Of a DNA stretch of 64,000 bases, positions 57,490-64,000 are shown piece by piece (position 1 is the first letter of the stretch; every line of letters starts with the position of its first letter). Source of the DNA: Azospirillum sp. TSA2s (GTDB lineage Bacteria; Pseudomonadota; Alphaproteobacteria; Azospirillales; Azospirillaceae); NCBI RefSeq assembly GCF_004923315.1, contig NZ_CP039649.1:830001-894000 (forward strand), in the 5' to 3' direction. Both the position numbers and the translations under genes were made by a program. Under the pieces are notes generated by a model that was not told where the DNA came from, searched no databases, and worked only from the letters and a program-made list of their open reading frames with translations.

Positions 57490-58375
57490 TTGAGCGCCCT
57501 CAGCCACGGCTCCGGCGTCCAGTCCACCACCCTGGCCCTGATTGCGGCCCATGGCGCCGTTGGCCCGATGCCCGATTGCGCCGTCTTCGCTGACACCGGC
57601 TGGGAGCCACAGGCGGTCGACCGCCACCTCGCCCGGCTGATAGTCCTGGGGCGTGTTGCCCTTTCCGGTCCATGTCGTCTCGGCCGGCGACCTACGGGCC
57701 GACCTCCTGGCCGGACCGCGGGGGCAACGCCGGGCGTCCATCCCCGCCTACACCCGCACTGTCACCCCGCCCGGGACCGTGGTCCCGTTCGTCGGCGAGG
57801 ACGGGTAGGGCGGAACCATTGTCGGCACGTGCGTTCTGCCGGCCGGCCGCGTCACCATCGGCATGATCCGCAGACAGTGCACCAGCACCTGCAAGGTCGT
57901 GCCGGTCCAGCGCAAGGTGCGCGAACTGGCCAGGATTGCCGGCTGGTGCTCGCCCACGATTCCGGTGGTGGAGGCGTGGCTGGGGATTTCGCTCGAGGAG
58001 GCGGCGCGCATGAAGCCGTCCACCGAGGGCTGGCAGGTCAACCGCTGGCCGCTGGTCGAACGGCGGATGACCCGGCGCGACTGCCTGCTCTGGCTGGCCC
58101 GGCACGGCTATCCGGAGCCGCCCCGCAGCGCCTGCATCGGCTGTCCCTTCCACTCCGACGCCCAATGGCGGCGGCTGCGCAACGGCGATCCCGACGCCTG
58201 GGCCGACGCCGTGGCGGTGGACCGCGCCATCTGCACCGGCTTTTGCGGCATCCGTGGCGAGGTCTATCTCCACCGCTCTGCCGTGCCGCTCGACGAGGCG
58301 GACCTGATGACCGAAGCCGACCGTGGCCAGCTCGATCTCTGGTCCAACGAATGCGAGGGCTTGTGTGGTGTGTAA
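57490..58375 (+). pseudogene. Disrupted PAPS-reductase/ATP-pyrophosphatase-like gene
   Basis: The first part (frame from 57490) reads LSHGSGVQSTTLALIAAHG...FADTGWEPQAV, the ATP-pyrophosphatase loop of phosphoadenosine phosphosulfate reductase-like proteins. Near 57650 the homologous sequence moves to another frame (VLPFPVHVVSAGDLRADLL), which hits an in-frame TAG at 57806-57808. It then continues as TIVGTCVLPAGR, MIRRQCTSTCKVVPVQRKVREL and the Cys-containing CIGCPFHSD to the stop at 58375. At least one frameshift and one nonsense codon break it, unless they are sequencing errors. Relatives are common on plasmids and phages, some linked to DNA phosphorothioation. Confidence 0.8.
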
Positions 58376-58505
58376 GCTGCGCCGGTGCAGCGCCCTAATT
58401 GCCAATTCAGCGTGTCGATGAGAGGAGGCGGTAGCCGTAGGAGGTTTGCCGTGCGTTGCGGTTCGGCTATACCAGCGGCGGCTAGGAGGCTGAGAGGTCA
58501 CATTC

Positions 58506-59456
58506 ATGAATCCGATCATTGAAAAACTGGCACGCGAACACGCCGCGAGCTTTCGGCGCAACTTTCTCGAACTCTCTCGGGATTTGTTCGAGAATGGTAC
58601 CACAGGTAAATTATATCATCCGGGAGAATTTGGCGGTTATAGGGAGCGCCTTCTTAAGCGCATGCTCCTATCGTTCCTGCCGTCTCACTTCGCATGCTCT
58701 GAGGGGTTCGTGATCGGCCACACGTCGAAAGTTGATCCTGCGAGCCGCAGCACTCAATGCGATGTCATCGTCTACGATGAGAACGAAACGCCAAAGCTCG
58801 AAACTGGCGATCTGCGGCGGTTTTTCCCTGTAGAAACTGTCTACGGTGTCGGAGAGATAAAATCCGTTGTGGAGGCCAAGCGGTTTGAAGAAACTCTGGA
58901 CAAGCTAAGTAAAGTTAAGCGCATGAGGGTCGACCCTCCTCCTATCGTCTATCCGACAAAGCCCACTCACATGGTTATGCAGTTCTTTCAGCTGCATCAG
59001 GCTTTTGTGGATGAGGGCTTTGACCGAAGGGCGGCGGCGCGCATGGCGTATGACGTGTTTGAGCATCCAGCTCAAAATATCGTGACGTTCCTAGTGTGTG
59101 AGCGGATTGAATTTAATGGTGGCGATAACCTTAGCAGCTTGATGAAGCGGATTGTTTCAGCTTCGCCTGGAGGTGATGAGCAGTTCGCTATGAGGCACAA
59201 TATGATTCTCAGTATTGAGGACGGCTATCAAAGTTATTTCCATGGCCATGGAATACCTACCACCTATCCGCGCGTTCTCAATGAAAAACTTGGAATGTCT
59301 GCGGCAACTGGAGTGCGCATCGTAGATGCGAATGACCGCAATGACCACATTATCGCATTCTTGGGGGACATCGCTTCCGCCCTTGGAAATGCGATGATTT
59401 TCCCATTCAATGTCAGCTCTTATATCAACGTTGAAGCGACCAACATTGGTTGGTAA
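58506..59456 (+). CDS. DUF6602-type protein, putative PD-(D/E)xK nuclease
   Basis: A 316-residue protein with the DUF6602 pattern: EFGGYRERLLKRMLLSFLPSHF, GFVIGHTSKVDPASRSTQCDVIVYD and FPVETVYGVGEIKSVVEAK. The D-x-I/V-V-Y-D and E-I-K pair fit a PD-(D/E)xK active site. Function is not established; related genes turn up in defence islands. The gene is much richer in A/T, with codons rare in its neighbours, so it was probably acquired separately. Confidence 0.75.
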   Translation: MNPIIEKLAREHAASFRRNFLELSRDLFENGTTGKLYHPGEFGGYRERLLKRMLLSFLPSHFACSEGFVIGHTSKVDPASRSTQCDVIVYDENETPKLETGDLRRFFPVETVYGVGEIKSVVEAKRFEETLDKLSKVKRMRVDPPPIVYPTKPTHMVMQFFQLHQAFVDEGFDRRAAARMAYDVFEHPAQNIVTFLVCERIEFNGGDNLSSLMKRIVSASPGGDEQFAMRHNMILSIEDGYQSYFHGHGIPTTYPRVLNEKLGMSAATGVRIVDANDRNDHIIAFLGDIASALGNAMIFPFNVSSYINVEATNIGW

Positions 59457-59771
59457 AAGGCAGCTCGGCCGCGGTGGCATTGACCTGTTGGGCCATCGCG
59501 TCCTCAAAGCGACTCCAACGGCGGTGGTCTAGCCTTCCGCTGCACCAAGAATGTGGACGGACCGCTGTTTCTCCCCAAACGCTTCTGCCGCCCTGGGCGG
59601 GGTGATGCGTGTGGCGGGGCTCCCCGGCAAGTGGCCGTTCGAGGAGGACGGGGGAGCGCTGGTCGGTTGCAGAACCGTGCCCGGCATAAAGGGAAAGGGC
59701 GGTGGGGATCGGGCGACGGATGAGGAGGTTGGGAGAAAGGCTCCCAGCCGTCCGTCGCGGAGAACCCGACC
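59457..59771. promoter_or_regulatory. Leader region of the ParB-like gene
   Basis: These 315 bp hold no convincing gene. Near the 3' end GGGAG-AAAGG-CTCCC (59731-59745) forms a small hairpin, and CCGTCGCGGAGA (59752-59763) is identical to 56468-56479 before the ardC-type gene. The box includes the likely Shine-Dalgarno. Confidence 0.5.
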
Positions 59772-61901
59772 ATGGCCATGCCCAAGATCGTCCTCAACGC
59801 CTCGCGCGACATCCCCTTCAACAAGCTGGTGCTGTCCCAGGCCAACGTCCGCAAGGTCAAGGCCGGCGTCTCCATCGAGGAGCTCGCCGAGGACATCGCG
59901 CGGCGCACCCTGCTGCACAGCCTCGCCGTCCGCCCGGTGCTCGACGCCGAGGGCGCCGAGACCGGCGTCTTCGAGGTGCCGGTCGGTGGCCGCCGCTTCC
60001 GGGCGCTGGAGCTGCTGGTCAAGCAGAAGCGCATGAGCAAGACCCAGCCGGTGCCCTGCGTCGTGCGCACCGCCGGCCTCGCCGAGGAGGACTCGCTGGC
60101 CGAGAACGTCCAGCGGGCACCGCTGCACCCGCTCGACCAGTTCCGCGCCTTCCAGACCCTGCGCGAGGCCGGGCTGGGCGAGGAGGAGATCGCCGCCCGC
60201 TTCTTCGTCGCCCCCGCCGTGGTGAAGCAGCGCCTCAAGCTGGCCGCCGTCGCGCCGGCGCTGCTCGACGCCTATGCCGAGGACCGCATGACGCTGGAGC
60301 AGTTGATGGCCTTCACCGTCAGCGGCGACCATGCCCGCCAGGAGCAGGTGTGGGAGGCGTTGTCGCGAGCCTACCGCCGCGAACCCTACCAGATCCGCCG
60401 GCTGCTCACCGAGGGGGCGGTGCGGGCGTCGGACAAGCGGGCGCTGTTCGTCGGGGTGGAGGCCTACGAGGCGGCCGGCGGGGCGGTGATGCGCGACCTG
60501 TTCCAGCTCCAGCACGACGACGGCGGCTGGCTGCAGGACCCGGCGCTGCTCGACCGGCTGGTGGCGGAGAAGCTGGAGGCCGAAGCCGCCACGGTGCGGG
60601 CGGAGGGCTGGACGTGGGTGGAGGTGGCGCTGGCCTTCCCCTACGGCCACAGCCGTGGGCTGCGCCGTCTGACCGGTGAGCCGGTGCCGCTGAGCGAAGC
60701 GGAGCAGGCGACCTACGACGCGCTGCACGCCGAGTACGAGCGGCTGGAGGGGAGCGAGCCGGCGCAAGCCGAGGAGCTGGACGCGGTGGCGCGGCGCCTC
60801 GCCGAGATTGACACGGAATTGCGGGCGCTGGAGGAGCGGCCGCTGGTCTACGAGACCGCTGAGGTGGCGCGGGCCGGAGTGTTCGTCAGCGTCGATGTCG
60901 AGGGTGGGCTCCAGGTGGATCGCGGCTACGTGCGGCCGGAGGACGATGCGCCGGTCGAGCTGGTGGTTCCGGCCGGTGGCGAGGAGACGTCCGCCGTCCC
61001 GGCCGGCGGCGGGGGCGGGGCGGTGGCCGCCCAGCCGGCCGCCATCGCCGGCGGTGCCAGCGTGTCGGGCCCGGTGCCGGTCGCCGGTGCCGCGGCGTCG
61101 GAGGACGACGAGGGGCTGCGGCCCTTGCCCGAGCGGCTGCTGATCGAACTGAGCGTGCACCGCACGCTCGCCCTGCGCGACGCGCTGGCCAACGACCCCG
61201 ACACCGCCTTCCTGGCGGCGCTGCACGCGTTGTGCCTGCGCACCTTCACCCAGCGCCCCGGCGCCTCCTGCCTGGAGCTGGAGCTGAAGAGCGCCGGCTT
61301 TGGGGTGCAGCCGCCCGACCTCGCCGCCAGCGCCGCGGCCCGGGCGATCGACGCCCGCCATCGCGCCTGGAGCGCCCAGCTGCCGAGCGAACCGGCCGCT
61401 CTGTGGGAGGCGCTGGTGGGGTTCGACGGCGACAGCCGGGCCGCCCTGTTCGCCCACTGCGTCTCTTTCGGCGTCAATGCCGTGCACGAGCCGTGGAACC
61501 GGGCGCCGCAGCGCGCCGCCCACGCCGACTTGCTGGCCGGGGCGGTCGGCCTCGACATGGCGGCGGCCGGCTGGACGGCGACGGTGGACAGCTACCTCGG
61601 CCGGGTGCCGAAGGCGCGCATCCTGGAGGCGGTGCGCGAGGCCCGCGGTCCGGAGCCGGCGCAGCTGATCGACCACCTGCGCAAGCCGGACATGGCCAAG
61701 GAGGCCGAGCGTCTGCTGGCCGGCAGCGGCTGGCTGCCCGAGCCGCTGCGCCGGCCGCTGGAGCCGGCGGTCGACGGCGATGCTGGTGCGGAGGGCGATG
61801 CGGAGGGCGGCGACGCCTCCCTGCCGGCCTTCCTGACCGGTGACGGGGAGAGCCCGGACGCCGGGGACGACGCGGACCGCACCGAGGCGGCGGCCGCGTG
61901 A
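59772..61901 (+). CDS. Large ParB/Spo0J-like protein (709 aa)
   Basis: The N-terminal ParB/sulfiredoxin-like domain spans about residues 10-115 (VLSQANVRKVKAGVSIEELAEDI, VPVGGRRFRALELL, ENVQRAPLHPLDQFRAFQTL). A KorB/ParB helix-turn-helix follows (EEEIAARFFVAPAVVKQRLKLAAVAPALLDAYAEDRMTLEQLMAF). The remaining 500 residues are Ala/Glu-rich and helical with an acidic tail, far longer than in canonical ParB of about 300 residues. No ParA gene is adjacent here. Such long ParB-like proteins occur in alphaproteobacterial plasmids and integrative elements and may act as regulators or CTP-dependent DNA clamps; partition is not proven. Confidence 0.85.
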   Translation: MAMPKIVLNASRDIPFNKLVLSQANVRKVKAGVSIEELAEDIARRTLLHSLAVRPVLDAEGAETGVFEVPVGGRRFRALELLVKQKRMSKTQPVPCVVRTAGLAEEDSLAENVQRAPLHPLDQFRAFQTLREAGLGEEEIAARFFVAPAVVKQRLKLAAVAPALLDAYAEDRMTLEQLMAFTVSGDHARQEQVWEALSRAYRREPYQIRRLLTEGAVRASDKRALFVGVEAYEAAGGAVMRDLFQLQHDDGGWLQDPALLDRLVAEKLEAEAATVRAEGWTWVEVALAFPYGHSRGLRRLTGEPVPLSEAEQATYDALHAEYERLEGSEPAQAEELDAVARRLAEIDTELRALEERPLVYETAEVARAGVFVSVDVEGGLQVDRGYVRPEDDAPVELVVPAGGEETSAVPAGGGGGAVAAQPAAIAGGASVSGPVPVAGAAASEDDEGLRPLPERLLIELSVHRTLALRDALANDPDTAFLAALHALCLRTFTQRPGASCLELELKSAGFGVQPPDLAASAAARAIDARHRAWSAQLPSEPAALWEALVGFDGDSRAALFAHCVSFGVNAVHEPWNRAPQRAAHADLLAGAVGLDMAAAGWTATVDSYLGRVPKARILEAVREARGPEPAQLIDHLRKPDMAKEAERLLAGSGWLPEPLRRPLEPAVDGDAGAEGDAEGGDASLPAFLTGDGESPDAGDDADRTEAAAA

Positions 61902-61911
61902 CGCGCAAACC

Positions 61912-61935
61912 GCGGAGCGGCTCCAGCCGCTCCGC
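61912..61935 (+). terminator. Perfect hairpin after the ParB-like gene
   Basis: GCGGAGCGGC (61912-61921) and GCCGCTCCGC (61926-61935) form a 10-bp stem with a TCCA loop, 10 bp after the stop. A C-rich tract follows rather than T, so attenuation or mRNA stabilisation is as likely as termination. Confidence 0.5.
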
Positions 61936-61968
61936 CCCCGTCCCCGTCCCCGTTGCAGGAGGTTCGTC

Positions 61969-62334
61969 ATGACCGAGCCCTTCGTTACAGCCCTGGCCGC
62001 CGATGTCCCGGTCCTGGTGATCACCGCCGAGGCCGTCGTCATCGTGATGCCGGCCGGCCAGGGAGCCGTTCTCTTCGACCCGGATGTCCCGCGGGAGCAT
62101 GTCCTGTTGCGTCTGGCCGAGGAGGAGGTCCGGCAGGAGATCCGCACCGTGATCGAAGCCGACGGCACGCTGACCCGGCTGAGCCCGGAGATGGTCGGCG
62201 ACGCCGAAATCCACGCCGCCTGCCGGGCTGTGGCTTCGAGCACCGACCTCGGCGAGGAGCGTGGCACCGCGCGGTTCCGGGCGGCGCTGGCCGCGATCCG
62301 CGTGGCGGAGCGCCGCCTCGGCGTTGCCCCCTGA
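61969..62334 (+). CDS. Hypothetical protein of the element backbone (121 aa)
   Basis: A 121-residue protein starting MTEPFVTALAADVPVLVIT, with a hydrophobic beta-rich first third and a helical remainder (EEEVRQEIRTVIEADGTLTRL...FRAALAAIRVAERRLG). ATG 61969 follows GCAGGAGG. I do not recognise a family. It lies between the ParB-like gene and a DUF6117-like gene in the same direction. Confidence 0.65.
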   Translation: MTEPFVTALAADVPVLVITAEAVVIVMPAGQGAVLFDPDVPREHVLLRLAEEEVRQEIRTVIEADGTLTRLSPEMVGDAEIHAACRAVASSTDLGEERGTARFRAALAAIRVAERRLGVAP

Positions 62335-62373
62335 GCCGGGCCCTCCGGACGGTCCGCCGTCTTGTCCACTGTC

Positions 62374-62397
62374 GAGCCCGGCCGTCGCGCCGGGCTC
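62374..62397 (+). terminator. Hairpin before the DUF6117-like gene
   Basis: GAGCCCGGC (62374-62382) and GCCGGGCTC (62389-62397) form a 9-bp stem with a 6-nt loop, followed by CTGTCTT. It lies 20 nt before the next ATG and may act as a terminator/attenuator of the upstream gene. Confidence 0.5.
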
Positions 62398-62417
62398 CTG
62401 TCTTATGGGAGACCCTC

Positions 62418-62675
62418 ATGTCGATTCCCGATTTCGTGAAGGCGAATTTCGCGACGTTGCTGCGCGCCGCGGCGGCGGGCGATCTGGCGCTGGTGCAGGG
62501 CACCGACGCCCGCACCGGCGAGACCCGCTTCATTCTGTGCGCTGTCGGTCGGGACGGCGGACAGGTGGTGCTCACCCCCTTCGGGCATCTGGCCGATGGG
62601 AACCCCTACGAGCTTTACCACCCGCCGTTCGATCCCGGCGGCGGGGAGAGGGCGAGGGGGGCGGGGGCGGGCTGA
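62418..62675 (+). CDS. Small DUF6117-like protein (85 aa)
   Basis: An 85-residue protein, MSIPDFVKANFATLLRAAA opening and VVLTPFGHLADGNPYELYHPP near the end. This pattern resembles small plasmid/ICE proteins called DUF6117, whose function is unknown. ATG 62418 follows GGGAGA. It precedes the methyltransferase gene in the same direction. Confidence 0.7.
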   Translation: MSIPDFVKANFATLLRAAAAGDLALVQGTDARTGETRFILCAVGRDGGQVVLTPFGHLADGNPYELYHPPFDPGGGERARGAGAG

Positions 62676-62739
62676 GCCGGAGCGGATCGAGAGAGCGTCC
62701 GCCGGCCGCTGGTCTCCCCGCTCTCCCGGATACTCCGCC

Positions 62740-64000
62740 ATGACCCTGACCGCCGATCTCCGAACCGATGCCGTCGCCCTCTGTCCTCCGGCCCCGGTGG
62801 ACACCGCGGCGGCCCTGCTCGCCGCCGCGGAGCGGCTGCTGCCCGGCCTCGAACACGGCCGGGCCATCGACGCCGGCACGCTGCGCGCCGCGATGACCGC
62901 GGCGTTCGGCGGCTCCGACGCCGAGGGCGCCTGGAGCTGGAAGCTGGCCTACGACGCCGGCGAAGCGGCGCAGGTGCTGTTCCTGCGCCGCTTCGGCCCG
63001 ACCATGCAGGCCCGCGCCGCCAGCCCGGCGGCGTTCCTGACCATGCTGGACCGGGTGGCGGCGCTGCTGCCCAGCCAGACACGCCGCTCCGAGGAGAGCC
63101 AAGCCCGGCAGCAGTTCTCCACGCCGCTGCCGCTGGCCGGCGTGGTGGCCGCCGCCGCTGCCCTCACCCCGGCCGACCGGGTGCTGGAGCCGTCCGCCGG
63201 CACGGGCCTGCTCGCCGTCTTCGCCGAACAGGCGGGGGCGGGTCTCGTCCTCAACGAACTGGCCGGGACCCGCGCCGGCCTGCTGGAGCGCCTGTTCCCC
63301 GGCGTGCCGGTGACCCGCCATGACGCGGCCAACATCCACGACCATCTCGACCCTGCGGTCCGGCCGACGGTGGTGCTGATGAACCCGCCCTTCTCGGCGC
63401 TGGCGGCGGTGGATGGCCGGGTGGCCGACGCCGCCCTCCGCCACCTCGCCTCGGCCTTGGCCCGCTTGGCCGAGGGCGGGCGCCTCGTCGCCGTTACCGG
63501 CGCCGGGCTGGCGCCCGGGCATCCGGCGTGGCGCGACGTCTTCGTGCGGTTGCAGGAGCGGGGCCGCGTCGTCTTCTCCGCCGTCATCGACGGGAAGGTC
63601 TACGCCCGCCACGGCACCACGGTGGACACCCGGCTGATCGTGATCGATCACGTGCCGGCGAATGACCCGGCGGTCTTCCCGGTTTCGCCGGGCACGGCCT
63701 CCGACGTTGCCACGCTGCTGGATTGGGTCCGGCGTGACGTTCCCCCGCGCGCTTCCGTTCCCGCCTCGGCAACGGCTCTGTTGCCCGTTCTGCCACGCAC
63801 GGCGCTGGCGAGGCCGGCGCACCGGGTGGTCTCTGTGCCGACGGTGTGCACACCCGTGTCCGACCCGGCGGCCGTCGAACTGGCCTACGAACCGCTCGAC
63901 TGGACGCCGGAGGCGGGAGCCCGCCTCACCGCCGCGCTCTACGAGCCCTACGCGCTCCAGTCCATCATGATCCCCGGCGCCCAGCCGCACCCGACGCCGC
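62740..64000 (+). CDS. SAM-dependent DNA methyltransferase/helicase-like protein, 5' part
   Basis: At least 420 residues; the frame stays open to the end of the window, so the gene is incomplete. About residues 125-260 form an N6-adenine-type methyltransferase domain: ARQQFSTPLPLAGVVAAAA, DRVLEPSAGTGLLAVFAEQAG (SAM motif I) and VVLMNPPFSA (catalytic NPPF). The N-terminal 120 residues are helical. Long relatives join this domain to a strawberry-notch-like helicase, which would begin beyond the window (LDWTPEAGARLTAALYEPYALQSI looks like that linker). The protein may modify element DNA against host restriction. Confidence 0.82.
   Translation, partial: MTLTADLRTDAVALCPPAPVDTAAALLAAAERLLPGLEHGRAIDAGTLRAAMTAAFGGSDAEGAWSWKLAYDAGEAAQVLFLRRFGPTMQARAASPAAFLTMLDRVAALLPSQTRRSEESQARQQFSTPLPLAGVVAAAAALTPADRVLEPSAGTGLLAVFAEQAGAGLVLNELAGTRAGLLERLFPGVPVTRHDAANIHDHLDPAVRPTVVLMNPPFSALAAVDGRVADAALRHLASALARLAEGGRLVAVTGAGLAPGHPAWRDVFVRLQERGRVVFSAVIDGKVYARHGTTVDTRLIVIDHVPANDPAVFPVSPGTASDVATLLDWVRRDVPPRASVPASATALLPVLPRTALARPAHRVVSVPTVCTPVSDPAAVELAYEPLDWTPEAGARLTAALYEPYALQSIMIPGAQPHPTP

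Overview
The window is GC-rich and reads as an alphaproteobacterial chromosome or chromid, most likely Azospirillum or a close Rhodospirillales relative. This is inferred from gene content: an NAD-dependent molybdenum formate dehydrogenase operon, a urea ABC transporter, the rplM-rpsI-argC order, a TreS-maltokinase fusion with glgB, glgX and malQ, and overall base and codon use. No 16S rRNA gene is present to confirm it.

Layout. 1-1.1 kb: a helix-turn-helix protein of unknown role. 1.1-12.6 kb: two copies of one 1512-bp IS66-type element in opposite orientation, each with its own 8-bp target duplication. They flank an SMP-30 lactonase-like gene and the formate dehydrogenase locus (LysR regulator, fdsG, fdsB, fdsA, fdhD/fdsC, fdsD). 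The second copy splits a VOC (glyoxalase-fold) gene. 12.7-14.2 kb: a periplasmic L,D-transpeptidase. 14.6-20.3 kb: urtABCDE, the urea ABC importer, with a large palindrome between urtA and urtB. 20.4-27.9 kb: mixed housekeeping and envelope genes (secreted-repeat protein, acid phosphatase, flavin-binding protein, glutathione transferase with a divergent LysR regulator, SUMF1-like membrane protein, ferritin-like DUF892 protein, glycine-zipper lipoprotein, thioesterase). 28-31.9 kb: rplM, rpsI, argC, a gamma-carbonic anhydrase and an OmpA-type protein, with two clear terminators. 31.9-35.1 kb: a flavin-binding protein divergent from a MocR regulator, and a glycosyltransferase-like protein. 35.4-47.8 kb: a trehalose/glycogen cluster (treS-mak, glgB, glgX, a response regulator, malQ) with a HEPN-MNT toxin-antitoxin pair inserted between glgB and glgX. 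48.0 kb: tRNA-Gln(CTG).

From about 48.2 kb to the end the character changes. A 3' fragment of a tRNA-fMet gene marks a probable integration junction. Next comes an accessory region rich in defence-type and mobile-element genes: a 1431-residue nuclease-STAND-HEAT protein coupled to a HEPN-like partner, a GNAT/DUF1778 toxin-antitoxin pair, a RecD2-like fragment, a DUF123 GIY-YIG protein coupled to a small unknown ORF, an ArdC-type antirestriction protein, a broken PAPS-reductase-like gene and a DUF6602-type putative nuclease. A plasmid/ICE-like backbone follows (709-residue ParB-like protein, two small conserved-looking ORFs, and the start of a DNA methyltransferase that runs off the window). 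No integrase, relaxase, replication protein or ParA is visible here.

How the parts work together. The fds operon oxidises formate to CO2 with NAD+ (or runs in reverse). The urt operon imports urea as nitrogen source. The glycogen/trehalose cluster interconverts maltose, trehalose and branched or linear glucans, but lacks glgC, glgA and glgP. The strongest candidate for an undescribed system is the two-gene nuclease-STAND-HEAT plus HEPN module at 48650-53816.
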